Of a stretch of DNA of 44,820 nucleotides, positions 17,564-26,258 are shown in pieces. Numbering within the stretch: the stretch's first letter is position 1; every line of letters begins with the position of its first letter. The position numbers and the translations under genes are program-made. This stretch comes from a virus: the IMG/VR virus record IMGVR_UViG_3300033388_000746, positions 1-44,820 of that record; one strand, 5' to 3'. The notes under the pieces were generated by a model. That model ran no database searches. It was not told where the DNA came from and saw only the letters and a program-made list of their open reading frames with translations.

Positions 17564-18484
17564 ATGGCATATATTACTGATTATAAATATTACGAAAACA
17601 ATGGTGTAAACCCAACAGATAAAAATTGGGGTTCATATCAGTATGTAGGTTTAGATGACATAGTGTCTAATTTTATGTTAATGTATCAAGGTAACAATGA
17701 AATAATAAACAACATAGAAAGATATCAAGTTATATTTCATGCTAAAAGAGGGATACAAGAGTTAAACTACGATGCAATGAAACAAATTAAGATTCTACAA
17801 ATGACAGTAGACTCTCAAATAAGGTTTGTTTTACCACCAGATTATGTTAATTATGTTAGAATATCCAAGTATGCTAATGGTGTATTATTTCCTTTAGTAG
17901 AAAACATACAAACAATGTACGCTCAATCGTATTTACAAGACGCTAATGCAGAAGTTATATTTGATGCAGAAGGTAACGCTACAAGGCCACAGAATTCTGA
18001 ATTAGATTTAGATAGAATAAAAGGTGGAGGATCAAAGTTGTATTTAGGTCCTGGTCCCTATCATGGTCAAATGGGTTATTGTTGTGAGGGAGATTGGTAT
18101 TTTACATGGGGTGTAGGAGAAAGATTTGGTTTAAATACAGAAACAGCAAATATAAATCCAACATTTACTATTGACAGACAATCAGGTGCTATTTATTTTA
18201 GCTCGGGTATGTCGGGGTCTTCAGTAGTTATGGAGTATGTAAGTGATGGTATGAATAATGGTGATGATACAAGTATAAGTGTAAATAAATTATTTGAAGA
18301 ATATCTTTATGCTTATATTAGATATTCAATTCTAAATAATAAATTAGGAGTACAAGAATATATTGTAAATAGAGCAAGAAAAGATAAATCATCATTATTA
18401 AGAAATGCAAAAATTAGATTAAGTAATATTCAGCCAGGAAGGTTATTAATGAATATGAGAGGTAAAGATAAATGGCTGAAATAA
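17564..18484 (+). CDS. Tail tube/adaptor protein (T7 gp11-like position)
   Basis: This 306-aa protein has an early helical segment (IVSNFMLMYQGNNEIINNIE), then the conserved-looking HAKRGIQELNYDAMKQIKIL. It then has a strand/turn motif VLPPDYVNYVRISKYANG typical of phage gatekeeper/adaptor proteins. Residues about 155-190 form a glycine and aromatic-rich loop (LGPGPYHGQMGYCCEGDWYF) that could face the tail lumen. The C-terminus is helical and basic. It sits between another connector protein and the nozzle, as does T7 gp11 before gp12, and as the adaptor or ring proteins do in crAss-like phages. Its stop is 1 bp from the next start codon. Confidence 0.7.
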   Translation: MAYITDYKYYENNGVNPTDKNWGSYQYVGLDDIVSNFMLMYQGNNEIINNIERYQVIFHAKRGIQELNYDAMKQIKILQMTVDSQIRFVLPPDYVNYVRISKYANGVLFPLVENIQTMYAQSYLQDANAEVIFDAEGNATRPQNSELDLDRIKGGGSKLYLGPGPYHGQMGYCCEGDWYFTWGVGERFGLNTETANINPTFTIDRQSGAIYFSSGMSGSSVVMEYVSDGMNNGDDTSISVNKLFEEYLYAYIRYSILNNKLGVQEYIVNRARKDKSSLLRNAKIRLSNIQPGRLLMNMRGKDKWLK

Positions 18485-18485
18485 T

Positions 18486-21400
18486 ATGGATATTACTACT
18501 AATTTTATAGCGGGACGAATGAACAAAAGCGTTGATGAACGCTTAATTCCACCAGGAGAATATAAAAATGCTTTAAATGTACGTTTAGGATCAACAGAAA
18601 CCACAGATATAGGTGCAGTTGAAAATTCAAAAGGTAATACAAAATTAACTACAGTTGAATATGATGGAAATCCTCTTTCAACTAATGCTACTTGTATTGG
18701 AGCTTATGCAGATGCTATTAGAGAGCAAATGTATTGGTTTATCCACGACAACAATCCTAATGGTACAACTGTAAACTTAATAGTATCTTACAATACAGTA
18801 TCTCAATTACTAACTTACCATGTTGTAAGTGTAAGTGTTTTAAATTTTAATCCAAAATATTTAATAACAGGTGTACAGTTAGTAGAAGATTTATTATTTT
18901 TTACTGATAATTATAACCCACCAAGAGTTATAAATATAAACACTGCTTACCCTACACCAACAGGTTTAAATGATAATTTTACAGAAGAAGATATAAGTTT
19001 AATTGTAAAACCTCCCGGATATCATTCTTATGTAAATACATTTGGACAAACTGTTTTTGATTTAGCAGCTCCCTCTGTAACCTTATATAAAACCGCTTCA
19101 CAAGAAGAAAACTTTTTATCTGATCGTTTTATATCATTTGCTTATAGATATAGATATGAAGACAAACAGTATAGTGCTACTTCTTTATTTACTTTAGCAG
19201 CTTTTGACACCTTAGATTTTAATATAGAACCAGAAGCTATGATTAATGAGGGAATGGAAAATAGAGCTAATTCCGCTCAAATACAATACAGCACGGGATC
19301 AGAGAAAGTTAAAGAAATACAGTTATTATATAAAGAATCTTCATCTAATGTAATATACATAGTAGAAACATTTATAAAAGCAGATTTAGGATGGGGAGAT
19401 AATGATATAAAAACTTTTACGTTTACATCTAATAAAGTTTACGGAACATTAGGATCTGATGAATTATTAAGACAATTTGACAATGTTCCTTTATTAGCTA
19501 AAGCTCTAACAGTTCAAGGAAATAGAGTTATGTTAGGTAATTATACAGAAGGATATGATATTACTACTTTAAATGGTCAGCCTATTCCGATAGATTTTGA
19601 AACTTCTTTATCTACTCAACAAGTAAGCACGGGAGTTATTAACGCACCTTTTACTTATGCAACATCAACAGGTACAAATACCACTGTGTGTTATACAGTT
19701 GCAGGACCAATAATTCCTCCTCCTTATTCAACTTGTTCCACATATTCAAGAGCAATGTTTGATTTATCAAATGTTCCATTACCAGTATTACAAGGTATTG
19801 AATTTGTTTTTCAAATGCAGATATATGCTTTTGAAACAACAGGATTTAATGGTTCGGCTTTAAATCCAAATGAACGATATGTGGTAGGAACTGCAACACA
19901 ACCAATAACTTTAACTTTAAACTATACAGCACCTCAACAGTTTAATTCAATTTCTGAAATGTTATCTCATGATTCTTTTAGAACTGCAGTTGGTGAATAT
20001 GTAGACCCTACAACTGCAATAGCTAACGCATCTACGGGGGGTACATTAATGGATCAATTTAACAGGATTATGTTAGAACAAGTATCTAATGTAACAATAG
20101 CTAATGGTTTTAATGATGATTATGAGTTTGTTTTTGAATCTATAAGCTCATCAGCAAGTAATCAAGTATTACAGTATACAGGACCAATACCAAGCACCAG
20201 CGGTGGTTCGGGGGTTGACAATTGTTTTGGAATTGTTTTTCCAGCAACACGTTTTGACCCTATATCTATGACTCCTGGATTTAATTCTATTTTTAATTAT
20301 TATAGATTTGTTTTAGAAGATGTTCAGTCAGGAAATCCTAATCCGTACACTCCTTTATTTTCATCTTACAGTTTACGACCTGTTATTCAGTCAAGTGGGT
20401 TAGTTATAGATCAAACATTTAACAACAGATCATTACACAGTAATAGAGATTACGAGGCAGGTATTGTTTACATGGATGGATTTGGTCGTGCTACTACAGC
20501 ATTAGTTTGTCCAACAAATACAGTTTTTATACCATGTGAAAATTCTATAACAGCAAACAGAATTAATGTTAGTGTTAATAATAAACCACCTTTTTGGGCA
20601 AAAAAATATAAGTTTGTTTTAAAACAATCAAGAGGAACATATGACACTATATATATAAGAAGGTTTTATCAAGATACAAATGACACATCATTATATTGGT
20701 TTGCTTTAGAAGGAGAAGATAAGGCTTTAGTAAATGAAGGTGATCAATTAATTGTTAAAAGAGATGTTTCAGGACCATTGGATCAGTTAGCTGTTGCAAC
20801 TGTATTAGAAGTAGAGCCTAAAATACGAGGTGAGTTATTAACAGACATAAGCTTGTCAGGATTATATATGTGTATTAAGCCTAATAATTTTAATGTTAGA
20901 GAAGAATTAGATGAATTTGGAGTTCCTGTTCAAAATTCTATAAATTTTGGCCAAAACCCTGGAAACGTAAGCGAAGACAATGTTGGTAAAGACCCGTTTT
21001 TTAACTACCCTGTACCTCAAATTTACAATCCTTTGACTGATGAGTATGATTTAGCTGAAGTAGCACAAGGTGCAGTAATAAAAATTAACTTTAGAATTTG
21101 GAGAACTGAATGGGATCCGTGGTTAGGGATTAAAGACGAAAGTATAGATTGGAGATGGTCACAATCTTTTGTTAGTCCTGTAAAATATGATAATTTTTAC
21201 GAGTGGTGGAAAGGTGAAAATATAATTTCATTTGCACAAGGTTCTTCTAACGATGGGCAAATACAGCTTTTTACACCAATTGATGTGTTACATGGTCCAC
21301 CATCAGCTCCATTTATTAATGGTGTTGGTCAAAATGGTCCTATTGAAGAAGGTATCCCTATTTCAGGTATCCCTGGTTTTGGAGCAAAATATGCCTTTTA

Positions 21401-23720
21401 CGAAGCTGTTGGTCAAACAGGAGAAGTTCGTAAAAGATACTTTTTACAACTACGTGCAAATGTTAATCAAGGTGGTAGTTTAGTTGATAAACGTCCTTGT
21501 CATGTAGATATGTCTATAGAGTTTTATAGTCAAGACAACTTATTAATATTTGAAACCTCTCCACCTGATGCTGATCCTAATTTATTTTTTGATTCTTCAG
21601 AAATGTATGATATTAAAGAAGATATAAATGGAGATTTATCTCATGCGGGAGAAATACAAAATCAAGTTGTTTCTGCTAATGTTCCTGCTATTAGTCAACT
21701 TCCTCATTTTAATTGCTTTACATATTATAATGGTGCTGAAAGTTATAAAATAGAAGATGCTGCAACAGGAAAAGCGTTGGCTTTAGGACAAAGAACTACA
21801 GCTATTTCTACAGAACCTTACGCAAAACAAGAAAGAAAAGCAAGTATAACATACAGTGGTATTTATTATCCATCATCAGGTATAAATAATAGTAATGAAT
21901 TTAATTTAGGGTTAGCAAACTTTAAAGATTTAGAAACAAACTTTGGTCCTGTAATGAAACTTCATGCAAGAGAAACTGATATATTATGTTTACAAGAAGA
22001 CAGAATATCTTATGTGTTATTAGGTAAAAATTTAATTAGTGATTCTGTAGGAGGTGGAGCAATTGTTTCAGTTCCTGAAGTTTTAGGACAACAGATAGCA
22101 CGTATAGAAGAATATGGTATAAGTTTTAACCCTGAAAGTTTTACTTCTTGGGGTAATAATATGTATTTCAGTGATACCAAAAGAGCTGCGATTATTCAAC
22201 TCTCAGGTGGTTCAATTAAAACAGATACCTTAAATGTAATTTCTGATAAAGGAATGCGTTCATATTTTAGAGATAAATTTATATCTCAATTAAACACACA
22301 AAAATTAGGGGGGTATGATCCATATATGGATGAATATGTTTTTTCAACTAATACTACAGAAATCCCTATAGATAATGTAGTGTCACCATGTGGAAGAGTT
22401 TTAACTCCTTCAGAAACTTCAAGTTCATATTCTATAAGTATAGAAGTTGGAGCTGTTGTAGGAGATTTCAATATAGGTTATAATGTTTTATCACCTTCTA
22501 CAGCAACTTTAGATATAGTAGCAATTTTTAATGGAGTTACTACAAGCGTATCAAGTGTTTCTGGTGTTGGTAATTTAAAAGTTCAAAAAACATCAGTATA
22601 TCCTACTACTGTAGATATTACAGTTTTACCTTCGGAAGAATGTTCTTACACAATAACTCCTGCTTGTATTACCTCAAGAGCAATAACGCAAGTAACTCAA
22701 TTTGTTTTAGTACAGTCAGGTGGTGGAAAATTTCATTATGGTTATAGTTGGACAGATGGAGTATTTGATAGTCCAATTGATGAAGAGTTAGCTATAATTG
22801 AACTGGCGGGAGATAGAGAATGTTTTGCAGCATCAGGGATATTAAGTACAAAGGTAAATTCAGGAATAGCATCTTCGGGATTAATTCCTTATGGAGGGAC
22901 TACAATAAAAATGTTTGTAGATAAAAAACCTGGAGACACGTATATTTGGAATCCTGCACGTGGACATAAATTATACGCATATACTCAGAAACAATTAGTT
23001 AGTGGATGTAACGAAATATTAGCTGACTTAACAAATAAAACTCCTTTAACAGTAACAAATGTTTCGGGAGATAAATATCAAGGAAAATTAGAAAATTTAA
23101 AATTAACAGGAACAACATTTTCAGGAACTAATGCATCTACAGCTCCTGCTAATTATATAGCTGATTTAAGTGTTAATTTTATTGACGAACAAATTTCAGT
23201 GGGTGATTCTGTAACATCTTCAGCAGGTGTAGTAGGAACTGTTTTAAGTGTAGCGGCTAATTTAGTACAGACAGGAGTGAGTGGTGTGCCAACTACAATT
23301 GTTTTTCAAAACGAAGGATATACAATTAGAAGAAGTAATTTAAATCAAGTTGTGTTGGTATATGATATGAGAAAAAAAGTAGGTAATACAGTATGTGAAG
23401 ACACTGTACAAGCTACAGCTTGTAATTGTAGTGGAGTATGCACGCCTTTTATTAGTTCAACAAATCCTGCAAGTAGTTATTTAAACGCTTGTTTACAACA
23501 ATTACCAGGGCAAGGCAACACGTTAATAGGAGTAGCTCATAGTGGAGCAACACCACTGCCTATAATAGGTAATACGGTGTATAGAACAGCTGCTTGTGAT
23601 CCTACAAATTTATTAGCTGATGGATACTATTGGATGCAAGATCAATTTGCAAATAATTCAAATGAAGTAATGCAAGTAGTCAATGGAATATGTGTAGGTA
23701 GACAAACAATAAACTGTTAA
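18486..23720 (+). CDS. Giant tail nozzle/stabilisation protein
   Basis: This 1744-aa protein opens with DITTNFIAGRMNKSVDERLI then PPGEYKNALNVRLGSTE, a signature resembling the stabilisation/nozzle proteins of Bacteroidota podoviruses that cap the short tail. The rest is strand-rich with beta-propeller-like repeats (residues about 50-350), then inserted domains and a late region (about 1150-1300) containing LHARETDILCLQEDRISYVLLG. The C-terminus is cysteine-rich (CNCSGVCTPF near 1645) and ends in a module GNTVYRTAACDPTNLLADGYYWM...VVNGICVGRQTINC. It is more than twice the length of T7 gp12, so it is probably a fusion of nozzle and receptor-side domains. The stop is followed in the same frame by another module. 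Confidence 0.75.
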   Translation: MDITTNFIAGRMNKSVDERLIPPGEYKNALNVRLGSTETTDIGAVENSKGNTKLTTVEYDGNPLSTNATCIGAYADAIREQMYWFIHDNNPNGTTVNLIVSYNTVSQLLTYHVVSVSVLNFNPKYLITGVQLVEDLLFFTDNYNPPRVININTAYPTPTGLNDNFTEEDISLIVKPPGYHSYVNTFGQTVFDLAAPSVTLYKTASQEENFLSDRFISFAYRYRYEDKQYSATSLFTLAAFDTLDFNIEPEAMINEGMENRANSAQIQYSTGSEKVKEIQLLYKESSSNVIYIVETFIKADLGWGDNDIKTFTFTSNKVYGTLGSDELLRQFDNVPLLAKALTVQGNRVMLGNYTEGYDITTLNGQPIPIDFETSLSTQQVSTGVINAPFTYATSTGTNTTVCYTVAGPIIPPPYSTCSTYSRAMFDLSNVPLPVLQGIEFVFQMQIYAFETTGFNGSALNPNERYVVGTATQPITLTLNYTAPQQFNSISEMLSHDSFRTAVGEYVDPTTAIANASTGGTLMDQFNRIMLEQVSNVTIANGFNDDYEFVFESISSSASNQVLQYTGPIPSTSGGSGVDNCFGIVFPATRFDPISMTPGFNSIFNYYRFVLEDVQSGNPNPYTPLFSSYSLRPVIQSSGLVIDQTFNNRSLHSNRDYEAGIVYMDGFGRATTALVCPTNTVFIPCENSITANRINVSVNNKPPFWAKKYKFVLKQSRGTYDTIYIRRFYQDTNDTSLYWFALEGEDKALVNEGDQLIVKRDVSGPLDQLAVATVLEVEPKIRGELLTDISLSGLYMCIKPNNFNVREELDEFGVPVQNSINFGQNPGNVSEDNVGKDPFFNYPVPQIYNPLTDEYDLAEVAQGAVIKINFRIWRTEWDPWLGIKDESIDWRWSQSFVSPVKYDNFYEWWKGENIISFAQGSSNDGQIQLFTPIDVLHGPPSAPFINGVGQNGPIEEGIPISGIPGFGAKYAFYEAVGQTGEVRKRYFLQLRANVNQGGSLVDKRPCHVDMSIEFYSQDNLLIFETSPPDADPNLFFDSSEMYDIKEDINGDLSHAGEIQNQVVSANVPAISQLPHFNCFTYYNGAESYKIEDAATGKALALGQRTTAISTEPYAKQERKASITYSGIYYPSSGINNSNEFNLGLANFKDLETNFGPVMKLHARETDILCLQEDRISYVLLGKNLISDSVGGGAIVSVPEVLGQQIARIEEYGISFNPESFTSWGNNMYFSDTKRAAIIQLSGGSIKTDTLNVISDKGMRSYFRDKFISQLNTQKLGGYDPYMDEYVFSTNTTEIPIDNVVSPCGRVLTPSETSSSYSISIEVGAVVGDFNIGYNVLSPSTATLDIVAIFNGVTTSVSSVSGVGNLKVQKTSVYPTTVDITVLPSEECSYTITPACITSRAITQVTQFVLVQSGGGKFHYGYSWTDGVFDSPIDEELAIIELAGDRECFAASGILSTKVNSGIASSGLIPYGGTTIKMFVDKKPGDTYIWNPARGHKLYAYTQKQLVSGCNEILADLTNKTPLTVTNVSGDKYQGKLENLKLTGTTFSGTNASTAPANYIADLSVNFIDEQISVGDSVTSSAGVVGTVLSVAANLVQTGVSGVPTTIVFQNEGYTIRRSNLNQVVLVYDMRKKVGNTVCEDTVQATACNCSGVCTPFISSTNPASSYLNACLQQLPGQGNTLIGVAHSGATPLPIIGNTVYRTAACDPTNLLADGYYWMQDQFANNSNEVMQVVNGICVGRQTINC

Positions 23721-23723
23721 AAT

Positions 23724-23897
23724 ATGGCAACAAACGTAGATATATATTGGGATGGGGATTTTTTTTGTACAGCAACTGCAATGTTTACTGATGCAAACTT
23801 AACTACTTATGCACCAACTAAATGGTATGCTTTTCAAGGCTACAAAAGATATTGGGACGCATCATTAATGGTTTTAGGACCTTGTATAATATGTTAA
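23724..23897 (+). CDS. 57-aa cysteine module, in frame with the nozzle protein
   Basis: ATG 23724 to TAA 23895-23897 encodes 57 residues: MATNVDIYWDGDFFCTATAM, then FTDANLTTYAPTKWYAFQGY and a tail ending LGPCIIC. The pattern (TATAxFTDxxLTT-AP, aromatic segment, terminal C-x-x-C) resembles small C-terminal modules of Bacteroidota phage tail proteins, and also the last 60 residues of the preceding nozzle protein. The two frames are the same and only TAA AAT separates them. This can therefore be a separate small tail protein or a stop-codon readthrough extension. It begins 3 bp after the stop and has no leader of its own. Confidence 0.6.
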   Translation: MATNVDIYWDGDFFCTATAMFTDANLTTYAPTKWYAFQGYKRYWDASLMVLGPCIIC

Positions 23898-23912
23898 TAT
23901 GTAATTAAAATT

Positions 23913-24695
23913 ATGGCAATAAAAAACACATCAATAAAAGAAACATTATCATACAGCGAAAGTGCTAAAGGATGGCCTTCATTTTATTCTTTTATTCCTG
24001 AATATATGATGGGAATGAATAGTTACTTCTATTCATTTGATGGAGGTAATCTTTACCGTCATAACACAAATACTTTAAGAAATAATTATTACGGAACACA
24101 ATATGCATCTTCAATAACAGGTGTATTCAATGTAAGACCACAACTTGTAAAAGTATTTAAAACTATTTCTTTTGAAAGTACTAACGCTTGGGAATGTAAA
24201 GAATTAATTACTGATCTTAGTCAAGGTTCAATGTTAGATACATACTTTGAACAAAAAGAAGGAGAATGGTTTAGTTACATTAGAAATAAAGAATCTACTT
24301 TAGACTTTAAACTACGATCAGCAAACGGTATTGGTGAGTTAACAGATGTGACTATTTCAACAATTCCCAACACAATACAAGTTACTTTTGGTGTTTCTGT
24401 AGGAAATATAATTAGTTATGGAGACCAAGTATATGTTCAAAATGGTACAGTAAACACTTTAGTTGGAACTGTTAGTAATATATATTTAGATATTAATAAG
24501 TTAGATATAGAGTTTACAGGAGGTATTCCTACAGTAAATATAGGGGACTTTTTATTTTATTATAAAAATCCTGTTGTAGAATCTAATGGTGCAAGAGGAT
24601 ATTTTTTACAGTTTGAAATAGAGCTTCCTACAAGCGTTACAACACCTGTTGAGTTGTTTTCTGTAGGGAGTAGTATCATGCAAAGCTTTCCATAG
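23913..24695 (+). CDS. Tail-region structural protein (260 aa)
   Basis: This protein begins with MAIKNTSIKETLSYSESAKG, then WPSFYSFIPEYMMGMNSYFY and SFDGGNLYRHNT. That opening recurs after the nozzle gene in related podoviruses as I remember them, and looks like a virion protein N-terminus. The middle (GVFNVRPQLVKVFKTISFES) and C-terminus (ARGYFLQFEIELPTSVTTPV) are strand-rich. No catalytic motif or membrane segment is visible. It lies directly downstream of the nozzle and its cysteine module and before the GNAT and ejection genes, so a tail or tail-appendage role is likely. The exact function is unknown. Confidence 0.65.
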   Translation: MAIKNTSIKETLSYSESAKGWPSFYSFIPEYMMGMNSYFYSFDGGNLYRHNTNTLRNNYYGTQYASSITGVFNVRPQLVKVFKTISFESTNAWECKELITDLSQGSMLDTYFEQKEGEWFSYIRNKESTLDFKLRSANGIGELTDVTISTIPNTIQVTFGVSVGNIISYGDQVYVQNGTVNTLVGTVSNIYLDINKLDIEFTGGIPTVNIGDFLFYYKNPVVESNGARGYFLQFEIELPTSVTTPVELFSVGSSIMQSFP

Positions 24696-24702
24696 ATTTT
24701 AT

Positions 24703-24710
24703 TATCTTTG
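24703..24710 (+). promoter_or_regulatory. Bacteroidota-type -7 element (TATCTTTG) immediately before GNAT-like gene
   Basis: TATCTTTG ends 5 bp before ATG 24716. If used, transcription would start at or next to the start codon and give a nearly leaderless mRNA. No -33 box was recognised, so this is only a candidate. Confidence 0.35.
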
Positions 24711-24715
24711 TATGT

Positions 24716-25117
24716 ATGAGTTTAAATATTAAACCTCTTACAGAAAAAGATTATGAAAGTGTATTATGTGAGTGGTGGAAAGATTGGAGATGGACACCTC
24801 CTGCAAAAGATTTTTTGCCAGATACAGGCTATATGGTTTATTATAATGACGAACCAATATGTGCAGGATATGTTTATATGACTAACTCTAATGTAGTTTT
24901 ATTAGAGTGGATTATATCTAATTTTAAATTTAAAAATAAAGAAATTAGAAAAGAAGCATTATTAATGTTGATAGAAACTATAACGTCATTAGCTGAAGGA
25001 TTAGGAAAAAAATATATATATTCACTTTTAAAAAGCAAGTCTTTGATAGATTTATATAAAGAGTTAGGTTATACAGAGGGTGATTCAAACGCAACAGAAA
25101 TGATAAAAAAATTATAA
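24716..25117 (+). CDS. GNAT-fold acetyltransferase-like protein
   Basis: This 133-aa protein has a GNAT-like plan: an N-terminal strand and helix (NIKPLTEKDYESVLCEWW), then GYMVYYNDEPICAGYVYM as the beta2-beta3 hairpin. VVLLEWIISN follows as beta4, then a helix with EIRKEALLMLIETITSLAEG, and YIYSLLKSKSLIDLYKELGY as the closing strand/helix. The Q/R-x-x-G-x-G/A acetyl-CoA loop is degenerate (KNKEIRKEA), so enzymatic activity is uncertain. Similar small GNAT-like proteins sit among tail/ejection genes in other marine phages, possibly as virion or host-modifying proteins. It is 1 bp from the next gene and probably cotranscribed with the ejection proteins. Confidence 0.65.
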   Translation: MSLNIKPLTEKDYESVLCEWWKDWRWTPPAKDFLPDTGYMVYYNDEPICAGYVYMTNSNVVLLEWIISNFKFKNKEIRKEALLMLIETITSLAEGLGKKYIYSLLKSKSLIDLYKELGYTEGDSNATEMIKKL

Positions 25118-25118
25118 A

Positions 25119-26249
25119 ATGGGAGTAGTTACAACATTAGCGATTGGAGCTGCAGGTGCAGGATTGAGTTTTGCTCAAGCTGCTAAATTAGCTAACGATA
25201 ATAGAGAGGCAAATCGTAAAGCGGCAGCTGAGATGCAAAAACTAAAAGACAGAGCTGAAGTAAAATTTACAGATGGTCTTAGCCTAAACAATGATTTATT
25301 TGCACAACAATTTGAACAACAAATGCAAGTTAGTGCTGATTTAATTAATGCAGCACAAGAAGCAGGACCAAGAGAGGTTGCGGCATTAGCAGGAAAAATA
25401 GGTGCATCTCAAGCACAACAAACAGAAGCAATTCGTATAGCTAAACAAGGAAGATTGCAAGATATAGAAGAAAAACAAATAGAAGAAGCTTCAGATATAA
25501 ACCAACAACTATTAGCAATAGAAACTGCACAAGTGCAAGACAAAGCAGCAAGAGACGCACAAACTGATCAAGCAGTTGCGGGTGCTACAATGAGTGGTAT
25601 AAATTCTTTAACAAGTGCATTGTCATCAGCAGCTAAAATGCAACCTTTAAATAAAATGGATAAAGCTGCAAGAGAGGCAGGTAAAGTTTTTGATGCTAAT
25701 AAATCATTATTAGAGAAAGCGGGGATTACTAAAGAAATGTATCAATTAGACCCAGATAAATATCGTAATATAATTTTTAATTCGGATGGTTCAAATATAT
25801 TAACAGAAGGTGTTACTGACTTAACTACTCCTATTTCCGTTACACCCTCACCTAATCTACTTCCTACAAGTAGTGGGTTGACTGAAGATAAAATGATAAA
25901 AGGTGTTGATATGTCTAATACAACTCAAAAATATATTACAGACCCTAACTCTCCATTTAGAGCATCAATAATGCCAAATCCTGGTTATATTAGACCTATG
26001 AGTCCTTTAACTACTGAAGAAATGGATGAAAATTTAAAAATTATGATGCCAACTTATAATGTTGGTCCTGCAGGATTACCTCCAGGTGTGCAACAAAGAC
26101 AGCAAGACATTTTAGCAGCAGGGGGAAGTTTAAGACCACAATTACAATTAGGTCCAGAGATAGGGATGCAAGGTTTTATCCCTGGTTATACAGCACCATC
26201 ATATGAAGATATTCTTACTAAATATGGAATTGCTCCACCTAACTTCTAA
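25119..26249 (+). CDS. Internal virion/ejection protein (T7 gp14-like)
   Basis: This 376-aa protein starts with a hydrophobic Gly/Ala-rich segment (VVTTLAIGAAGAGLSFAQAA), then a long charged amphipathic helical region (residues about 20-155). The centre contains a second Ala/Gly/Ser patch (VAGATMSGINSLTSALSSAA), and the C-terminus is Pro/Gly-rich and disordered. This is the composition of T7 gp14-type ejection proteins, which leave the virion and form the outer-membrane pore at the start of infection. It is the first of three consecutive genes that have the relative order and increasing size of T7 gp14, gp15 and gp16. Evidence is composition and context, not a motif. Confidence 0.65.
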   Translation: MGVVTTLAIGAAGAGLSFAQAAKLANDNREANRKAAAEMQKLKDRAEVKFTDGLSLNNDLFAQQFEQQMQVSADLINAAQEAGPREVAALAGKIGASQAQQTEAIRIAKQGRLQDIEEKQIEEASDINQQLLAIETAQVQDKAARDAQTDQAVAGATMSGINSLTSALSSAAKMQPLNKMDKAAREAGKVFDANKSLLEKAGITKEMYQLDPDKYRNIIFNSDGSNILTEGVTDLTTPISVTPSPNLLPTSSGLTEDKMIKGVDMSNTTQKYITDPNSPFRASIMPNPGYIRPMSPLTTEEMDENLKIMMPTYNVGPAGLPPGVQQRQQDILAAGGSLRPQLQLGPEIGMQGFIPGYTAPSYEDILTKYGIAPPNF

Positions 26250-26258
26250 AATATAATT

